From positions 1-33,495 of the forward strand of contig NZ_JACJGM010000002.1 of the NCBI RefSeq assembly GCF_015024225.1: a stretch of 33,495 bases of DNA, read 5' to 3'. The position numbers were made by a program, and so were the translations under genes. Each line of letters opens with the position of its first letter. Within the stretch, counting starts at the first letter, position 1. Shown here piece by piece: positions 23,300 to 33,495 of the stretch. The notes under the pieces are model-generated. The model ran no database searches. It was given only the letters and a program-made list of their open reading frames with translations, and was not told where the DNA came from. The DNA comes from Nocardioides lijunqiniae. GTDB taxonomy: Bacteria > Actinomycetota > Actinomycetes > Propionibacteriales > Nocardioidaceae.

Positions 23300-24508
23300 G
23301 TGAGGCAGCGAACCGTGCTGATGGCCAACCCGTCCGCCGACGTCTACGGCGCCGACCTGCAGCTCCTGGAGAGCGTGGCGGCGCTGCGGGAGCGCGGCTG
23401 GCGGGTCGTCGTGGCGACCCCCTCGTCCGGGCCGCTGCTGACGAGGCTGGCGGCGCTGGGCGCCGAGGCGCGGCTGGTGCCGTTCCCGGTGCTGCGGCGC
23501 GCGTCGACGTCCCCGGGCGCCCTGGCCTCCCTGGTCGCCGGCAGCCCGCGCGCCCTGGTGGGCCTGCGCCGCGCGGTGCGCGAGGTGGGACCCCAGGTCG
23601 TCCTGGTCAACACCGTCACCCTGCCCTGGTGGCTGCTCGCCGGCCGTCTGTCCGGGGTGCCGGTCGTCTGCCACGTCCACGAGGCCGAGACCCGGGACCG
23701 CGCGCTGGTGCGGCGCGCCCTCGCCGCGCCACTGGCACTGGCGGACGCCACGATCGTCAACAGCAGGACGACGCTCGGCGTGACCTCGGCGGCCGCGCCG
23801 TACCTGCGGCGCCGGCTCCGCCTCGTGCGCAACGGTGTCCGCGGGCCGGCCGTCGCGCCGTCGCCCCACCCGCGCACGGGGGCCTTCCGACTGCTCGTCG
23901 TCGGACGTCTCTCGCCGCGCAAGGCGCCGGACGTGGCGCTCGAGGCGGTGGCCCTGCTGCGGACCGCCGGCCTCCCGGTGGAGATCGAGCTCTGCGGCAC
24001 CCCGGGCCCCGGCCACGAGGAGTACGCCGAGGAGCTGCGCCGGCGCGCCGACCGGTCCGACCTGCGGGGCGCGGTGACCTTCACCGGCTACCAGTCGCCC
24101 ATCTGGCCGGCGCTGGAGCGCGCGGACGCCCTCGTCGCACCGTCACTGGGGGAGTCCTTCGGCAACGCCGTCGTCGAGGGTCAACTGGCCCGGCGCCCGG
24201 TGGTCGCGAGCGCGGTGCCGGGCCACCTGGAGACCGTGGAGCAGGGCGTGACGGGTCTGGTGGTGCCGGCCCAGGACCCGGAGGCCCTCGCCGACGCCGT
24301 CGCCCGGCTGATGGAGGACGGCGACCTCGCCCGGGAGCTCGCCCTCGCGGGGCAGAGCCATGCCCAGGCGCGCTTCGGCCTGAGGCGCTACGGGGACGAG
24401 CTGGCCGCCGTGCTCGACGAGCTGGCCCCGGAGGGCGGCGCCGCTCCCGCGGTCACACCTGGAGGTCGGCGACCCCGGCCTCGGCATGCTCGACGTCCTC
24501 GGCGTTGA
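23300..24508 (+). CDS. family 4 glycosyltransferase
   Basis: 402 residues, GT-B fold. The N-domain begins VLMANPSADVYGADLQLLE, an acceptor-side loop. The C-domain has LLVVGRLSPRKAPDVALEAVALL, IELCGTPGPGHEEYAEELR, VTFTGYQ and SLGESFGNAVVEGQLARRPVVAS, containing the E-x7-E nucleotide-sugar motif. It would add a further sugar during repeat-unit assembly. GTG 23300 lies 6 bases after a -10-like hexamer and has no ribosome site, suggesting a leaderless message; a second start (ATG at 23321) is possible. The last 35 residues are Pro/Arg rich, unconserved and overlap the convergent cytidylyltransferase gene by 56 bp. Confidence 0.9.
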   Translation: MRQRTVLMANPSADVYGADLQLLESVAALRERGWRVVVATPSSGPLLTRLAALGAEARLVPFPVLRRASTSPGALASLVAGSPRALVGLRRAVREVGPQVVLVNTVTLPWWLLAGRLSGVPVVCHVHEAETRDRALVRRALAAPLALADATIVNSRTTLGVTSAAAPYLRRRLRLVRNGVRGPAVAPSPHPRTGAFRLLVVGRLSPRKAPDVALEAVALLRTAGLPVEIELCGTPGPGHEEYAEELRRRADRSDLRGAVTFTGYQSPIWPALERADALVAPSLGESFGNAVVEGQLARRPVVASAVPGHLETVEQGVTGLVVPAQDPEALADAVARLMEDGDLARELALAGQSHAQARFGLRRYGDELAAVLDELAPEGGAAPAVTPGGRRPRPRHARRPRR

Positions 24509-24920
24509 GCCGGCGCAGCGCGAGGCGCAGCACGGTGCTCGACGTCTGCTCCGTGTAGGGGAAGTAGACGACGTCCACGCCCACCGTCCTCATGCGGCGC
24601 TCGAGCTGGTCGCCCTTGGGGGTCCCCTGCCAGTCGTCGCCCTTGAAGAGGCGCTGGAACCGCACGTCCTGCCAGGCGGCGAGCTTGTCGGGCACGACCT
24701 CCACGTGGACCGCGTCCACGACGTCGATGGCACCGACGATGGCCACCCGCTCCTCGAGCGGGATGATCGGGCGCACGCCCTTGGTCCGCAGGCAGAGCTC
24801 GTCGGAGACGACGCCCGCGACGAGGTAGTCGCACCTGCCGCGGGCACGCCAGAGCAGGTTCAGGTGGCCCACGTGGAACAGGTCGTAGGCGCCGGGCGCA
24901 TAGCCCACGACGGTCCTCAT
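24453..24920 (-). CDS. TagD-like cytidylyltransferase (glycerol-3-phosphate cytidylyltransferase family)
   Basis: 155 residues. Nucleotidyltransferase motifs: GAYDLFHVGHLNLL (10-23, the G-x-F/Y-D-x2-H-x-G-H site for CTP), FKGDDWQGTPK (92-102) and YTEQTSSTVLR (122-132, in the place of the RTxGISTT motif of TagD). Most members make CDP-glycerol from glycerol-3-phosphate and CTP; other alcohol phosphates are possible. The altered third motif makes the substrate less certain. ATG 24920 is preceded by GGGAGA. It is transcribed toward the glycosyltransferase and overlaps it by 56 bp. It is the natural partner of the CDP-alcohol transferase at 22313-23104. Confidence 0.88.
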   Translation of the reverse strand: MRTVVGYAPGAYDLFHVGHLNLLWRARGRCDYLVAGVVSDELCLRTKGVRPIIPLEERVAIVGAIDVVDAVHVEVVPDKLAAWQDVRFQRLFKGDDWQGTPKGDQLERRMRTVGVDVVYFPYTEQTSSTVLRLALRRLNAEDVEHAEAGVADLQV

Positions 24921-24954
24921 CAGCGTCTCCCTCAGTCCGGTGCCGGGCGGCTCG

Positions 24955-25016
24955 AACGTAGGAGCGCGACGGGGCGCGCGTCCGGGTCGAGCGGGCGACT
25001 TACCCAAGACGGGTGA
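24955..25016 (-). promoter_or_regulatory. operator 7 and promoter of the cytidylyltransferase gene
   Basis: Read on the minus strand: TCACCC-GTCT-TGGGTA from 25016 to 25001 (9 of 12, the weakest half-site match with site 5), and a good -10 TACGTT at 24960-24955, ending 61 bases from the palindrome start. The leader would be about 28 bases. The matching distance is the main reason for accepting this degenerate copy. Confidence 0.55.
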
Positions 25017-25036
25017 CGCGCCGACGCTCACCACGC

Positions 25037-25063
25037 GAGAGTTAGGCTGACCTAACAACTCTC
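25037..25063 (+). promoter_or_regulatory. DtxR/IdeR-type iron box overlapping the -10 of the SIP gene
   Basis: TTAGGCTGACCTAA (25042-25055) matches 13 of the last 14 positions of the 19-bp DtxR/IdeR consensus and is itself a 5-4-5 palindrome. Outer arms GAGAGTT and AACTCTC extend the symmetry. TAGGCT (25043-25048) inside it could be the -10, so bound iron-loaded repressor would block transcription. It lies 27 bp before the GTG at 25083. Confidence 0.85.
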
Positions 25064-25082
25064 GCTGACCCCAGGAGCACCC

Positions 25083-25832
25083 GTGCCCGGCACCACCACG
25101 CTGACCGTCACCTCGACCGAGCGGGTCAGCCCCGCCCTGGTGCGGGTGCGGTTCCGCAGCGACGACCTGTCGGCGTTCGCGGACAGCGCCGACACCGACC
25201 GCTACGTCAAGCTCGTGCTGCCCGTCGACGGCGACGACGTGGTGCGCACCTACACCGCGCTCGAGCCCGACGTCGCCGCCGGCACGCTCGCGATCGAGTT
25301 CGTGGTGCACGGCGACACCGGCGTCGCCGGTCCCTGGGCCGCCAAGGCGCAGCCGGGCGACACCCTGGAGGTGCGTGGACCGGGTGGTGCCTACGCCCCC
25401 TCGCCGGACGTCGACTGGCACCTGCTGGCCGGCGACGACGCCGCGATCCCCGCGATCCGGCAGGCTCTCGCCGCGCTGTCCGACGGCGCCGTCGCGGACG
25501 TGCTGATCGAGGTGCACGACGCCGACCACGAGGTGGAGCTCGCGGCCCCGGCCGGCGCCACCGTCACCTGGGTCCACCGCGGATCCGCCACCGAGGGCGA
25601 CCCGCTCGTCGCCGCCGTGCGCGCCCTGCCCTGGCGCGAGGGGCGCGTCCACGCGTTCGTCCACGGCGAGGCGCAGGCCGTCATGCACGGCATCCGGCCC
25701 TACCTGCTCCAGGACCGCGGCGTCCCGCGCGAGGACGCCTCGATCTCGGGCTACTGGCGCCGGGGCCGCACCGAGGAGGGCTTCCGCGACTGGAAGAAGG
25801 AGCTCGCCGCGGCCGAGGCCGCAGCGGGATGA
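25083..25832 (+). CDS. siderophore-interacting protein (SIP), FAD-dependent ferric-siderophore reductase
   Basis: 249 residues of the ViuB/SIP ferredoxin-reductase-like family, which releases iron from imported ferric siderophores in the cytoplasm. FAD-binding RTYT (55-58), then IEFVVHGDTGVAGPWA (71-86), which binds the flavin phosphate. The NAD(P)H-domain entry LLAGDDAAIPAI lies near 115-126, and the C-terminal signature SGYWRRGRTEEGFRDWK at about 225-241. GTG 25083 follows AGGAG. An IdeR-type box covers its promoter, so expression should rise in iron starvation. Its stop overlaps the serpin start (ATGA). Confidence 0.92.
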   Translation: MPGTTTLTVTSTERVSPALVRVRFRSDDLSAFADSADTDRYVKLVLPVDGDDVVRTYTALEPDVAAGTLAIEFVVHGDTGVAGPWAAKAQPGDTLEVRGPGGAYAPSPDVDWHLLAGDDAAIPAIRQALAALSDGAVADVLIEVHDADHEVELAAPAGATVTWVHRGSATEGDPLVAAVRALPWREGRVHAFVHGEAQAVMHGIRPYLLQDRGVPREDASISGYWRRGRTEEGFRDWKKELAAAEAAAG

Positions 25833-26941
25833 CCCACCCCGTCGAGGCGTTGGCCGCCGGCCTGCTCGGCCGGCTCGCCGCGCGCCCCGGCAACCTCGCG
25901 TTCTCGCCGTACTCGGTCGCGGTGGCGCTGGCGATGGTCCAGCACGGTGCGGTGGGGGAGACCCGCGACGAGCTGCTCGCCGTGCTGGGCGCGAGCGACC
26001 CCGCACACCTCGACCGGGACCTCGCCGACCTCGCTCGACGCCTGCGGGAGCCGGGCGACGACGTCGTCCTGACCGCCGCCAACGCGCTGTTCGGGCAGGA
26101 GGGCACGAGCTTCGCGCGGCCCTTCCTCGATGCCCTGACGCACGGCTACGGCACCGCCGTGCACACGCTCGACTACGCCGCCGACGCCGGGTCGGCGCGG
26201 CGCGACATCAACGCCTGGACCTCCGAGCAGACCCGCGCCCGGATCACCGAGATCGTGCCGCAGGGCGCGCTGGGCTCGGCCACCCGCCTGGTGCTGGTCA
26301 ACGCGCTCTACCTGAAGGCCGCCTGGGAGCGGCCGTTCGAGCGCACCCGCACGGCCGACGCGGCGTTCCACCTCGACGACGGCACCGCCGTGACCGTCCC
26401 GATGATGCGGCCCCGGCTCGCGCCGACCCACCTCGGTCGCGGTGACGGCTGGCTCGCCGTCCCCCTCCCGTACGCCGGCGGCCGACTGGTGATGACCGTC
26501 GTGCTCCCGGATGTGGGCCGGCGTGCCGAGGTCGAGGAGGCCGTCGCCGGCGGCGGGCTGCCGGCCATGCTGGCCTCGCCGGAGCCGACGGAGGTCGACC
26601 TCCGGCTGCCGCGCTGGACCGTCCGCTCGCAGGTGCCGCTCAAGGAGGCGCTGGCCGGGCTGGGCCTGCGGCGGGTCTTCTCCGGCGCCGCCGACCTCTC
26701 CGCGATGACCACCGACGAGCGGGTGGCGGTCGACGAGGTCCTCCACGAGGCGTTCGTCGCGGTCGACGAGGACGGCACCGAGGCGGCCGCGGCCACCGCC
26801 GTCGTCGTCCGCGCCACCTCCCTCGTGCCGTCACGCCCCCGGACCCCCGTGGTGCTCGACCGGCCGTTCCTCTTCGTGGTGCACGACGCCGAGCTGCGGG
26901 CGCCGCTCTTCGTGGGCCGGGTGTCGGACCCCACGACGTAG
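25829..26941 (+). CDS. serpin-family serine protease inhibitor
   Basis: 370 residues, full length for a serpin. NLAFSPYSVAVALAMV (22-37), NALYLKAAWERPF (158-170, shutter region), hinge EDGTEAAAATA (314-324) and the serpin signature VVLDRPFLFVV (341-351). The hinge has small residues needed for loop insertion, so it is predicted to be inhibitory. By alignment with antitrypsin, P1-P1' would be near Thr330-Ser331, but the stretch to the signature is longer than usual and Arg336 or Arg338 are alternatives. No signal peptide or lipobox was seen, so it probably acts in the cytoplasm or on proteases met after lysis. The ATGA overlap with the SIP gene puts it under iron control, an unusual setting. 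Confidence 0.93.
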   Translation: MTHPVEALAAGLLGRLAARPGNLAFSPYSVAVALAMVQHGAVGETRDELLAVLGASDPAHLDRDLADLARRLREPGDDVVLTAANALFGQEGTSFARPFLDALTHGYGTAVHTLDYAADAGSARRDINAWTSEQTRARITEIVPQGALGSATRLVLVNALYLKAAWERPFERTRTADAAFHLDDGTAVTVPMMRPRLAPTHLGRGDGWLAVPLPYAGGRLVMTVVLPDVGRRAEVEEAVAGGGLPAMLASPEPTEVDLRLPRWTVRSQVPLKEALAGLGLRRVFSGAADLSAMTTDERVAVDEVLHEAFVAVDEDGTEAAAATAVVVRATSLVPSRPRTPVVLDRPFLFVVHDAELRAPLFVGRVSDPTT

Positions 26942-26956
26942 ACTGAGCGACGTCCA

Positions 26957-26980
26957 CCCCCTGTCATCCGTGACCGGGGG
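26957..26980 (+). terminator. hairpin between serpin and mfd
   Basis: CCCCCTGTCA (26957-26966) and TGACCGGGGG (26971-26980) pair at 9 of 10 positions around TCCG. It may end the SIP-serpin transcript. TAGACT at 26939-26944 could be a -10 for mfd, in which case the hairpin would lie in the mfd leader. Confidence 0.45.
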
Positions 26981-27012
26981 CTGTCGTGTTGTCACCCTCC
27001 TCAGGAGCACCC

Positions 27013-30588
<3,576 letters not shown>

Positions 30589-30634
30589 GCCCCGAGTCAG
30601 CCCCGTATCGAGCACGGTCGTGAGGAGAGTTCGC

Positions 30635-31360
30635 GTGAGCACCCCCAGCACCCGAGGCAGCCGAGGCGTGCGAGCCCGCCGAGTGCGCCTCGCGGCCGCC
30701 GCCACCGCCGTCCTGGCCGTGGCCCTCACCGGCTGCGGCGTGGCCGGCACCAGCTTCCAGCCGGGCGTGGCCGCCGACGTCGACGGCGACCGGATCTCCA
30801 CCGACCGGGTCGACCGCCTCGTCGGCGACTACTGCGACGCGGTGCGCGACCAGCTCCAGCAGGACGGCAGCGTCGTCCCGCTGGGCTACCTCCGCTCCGG
30901 CGTCGTGGGCCAGCTCGCCCTGGTGTCTGCGGCCGAGCAGCTCGCCGAGGAGCACGACGTCGAGCCCACGGACGACTACGACCGCGTCGTCACGGACCTG
31001 CGGGGCCAGACCCGCGACCTCCCCGAGGACCAGCAGGACGCGGTCATCGCGATCAACGGGTCCTCGGCCTACGTCCAGGCGGTCCAGCTGGCCGTCGGCG
31101 ACAAGCTCCTCACCGAGGAGGGCCAGCCCACCGGGCCCGAGGCGGCCGGTCAGCGCGGGGCCGACGAGCTCACGCGGTGGCTCGACGACCACGACATCAA
31201 GCTGAACCCCGAGTTCGGCATCTCCTTCCAGGACGGCCAGGTGGTCTCCGAGGACACCCAGCTCGCGGTCGCCGTGGGCGACACCGCGACGACGTCGGCG
31301 CTGGAGGCGCCCGACCAGGAGTACGCCAAGAGCCTCCCGGCCTCCCAGCGCTGCAGCTGA
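30635..31360 (+). CDS. SurA-N-like lipoprotein
   Basis: 241 residues. A twin-arginine-free basic N-terminus, a hydrophobic stretch and lipobox ALTGC (lipidated Cys34) mark an exported lipoprotein. The mature part starts like the SurA N-terminal chaperone domain (AADVDGDRISTDRVDRLVGDYC) and continues helical, without a peptidyl-prolyl isomerase domain. Role probably in folding or quality control at the outer face of the membrane, but this is inferred only from the fold. GTG 30635 follows GAGGAGAG. It lies 46 bp after mfd and 4 bp before mazG, a common order in related actinobacteria. Confidence 0.85.
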   Translation: MSTPSTRGSRGVRARRVRLAAAATAVLAVALTGCGVAGTSFQPGVAADVDGDRISTDRVDRLVGDYCDAVRDQLQQDGSVVPLGYLRSGVVGQLALVSAAEQLAEEHDVEPTDDYDRVVTDLRGQTRDLPEDQQDAVIAINGSSAYVQAVQLAVGDKLLTEEGQPTGPEAAGQRGADELTRWLDDHDIKLNPEFGISFQDGQVVSEDTQLAVAVGDTATTSALEAPDQEYAKSLPASQRCS

Positions 31361-31364
31361 CCCG

Positions 31365-33375
<2,011 letters not shown>

Positions 33376-33385
33376 CCGCCGGTCC

Positions 33386-33495
33386 ATGGCCGACAGCCGC
33401 CGCACGCCACCTCGCGGGTCCCGCCCGCGGGGTCGCACGGGACCCGGTCGGGTCCCGGGCCGCGGCGGCGCCGCTCGGGGCGGGCCGGCTCCGGT
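33386..33495 (+). CDS. start of a probable FtsB/DivIC-like septum formation initiator (truncated by window end)
   Basis: An ATG 10 bp after eno opens a frame that continues to the window end (36 codons). It encodes an Arg/Pro/Gly-rich leader (MADSRRTPPRGSRPRGRTG...). In actinobacteria eno is usually followed by a DivIC/FtsB homologue with just such a basic, disordered N-terminus. The membrane helix and coiled coil that would prove it lie outside the window. Confidence 0.55.
   Translation, partial: MADSRRTPPRGSRPRGRTGPGRVPGRGGAARGGPAP

Overview
The window looks like a chromosome segment of a very GC-rich actinobacterium, most likely a Nocardioides-type member of the Nocardioidaceae. This is inferred from the base composition, the frequent GTG starts, a DtxR/IdeR-type iron box, and the order mfd - lipoprotein - mazG - eno - ftsB-like on the right. 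No rRNA, tRNA, insertion sequence or CRISPR array was seen.

Left edge (1-2228): a near-pure C tract, a cluster of hairpins with a 28-bp perfect palindrome, a small VOC-fold protein, a SARP-type activator and a NarL/LuxR-type response regulator. Centre (2229-24920): a complete Wzx/Wzy-type exopolysaccharide locus. It has an initiating sugar-phosphate transferase, a polytopic histidine kinase with its response regulator, a third regulator with a degenerate receiver, an LCP ligase, a membrane-anchored DUF4352-like protein, a 1209-residue secreted surface protein joined to a Wzc-like BY-kinase, and a minus-strand run of seven genes (CDP-alcohol phosphotransferase, glycosyltransferase, Wzx, Wzy, low-molecular-weight tyrosine phosphatase, GINT1-like propeller protein, beta-helix protein). 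A second glycosyltransferase and a TagD-like cytidylyltransferase end the locus. Right (24921-33495): an iron-regulated siderophore-interacting protein overlapping a serpin gene, then housekeeping genes mfd, a SurA-N-like lipoprotein, mazG, eno and the start of an ftsB/divIC-like gene.

The main discovery is a shared palindrome, consensus TCCCCA-N4-TGGGGA (often ATCCCCA...TGGGGAT), found seven times, always between genes and upstream of exopolysaccharide or regulator genes. At six of the seven sites a -10-like hexamer ends 60 or 61 bases from the far edge of the palindrome. The palindrome is then centred near -59.5, with no good -35 at the three promoters I checked. In two cases the predicted transcription start falls on the start codon (leaderless mRNA). 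Two sites sit between divergent genes with a -10-like hexamer on both sides. Three response-regulator paralogues in the locus have nearly identical HTH recognition helices and are the obvious candidate binders.

A plausible model: the membrane kinase and its NarL-type regulators switch on, through this operator, the initiating transferase, polymer assembly and export, wall attachment by LCP, the surface protein and BY-kinase, and a CDP-alcohol branch that could add a phospho-alcohol group to the polymer or a lipid. All regulatory and biochemical links are inferred from sequence alone.
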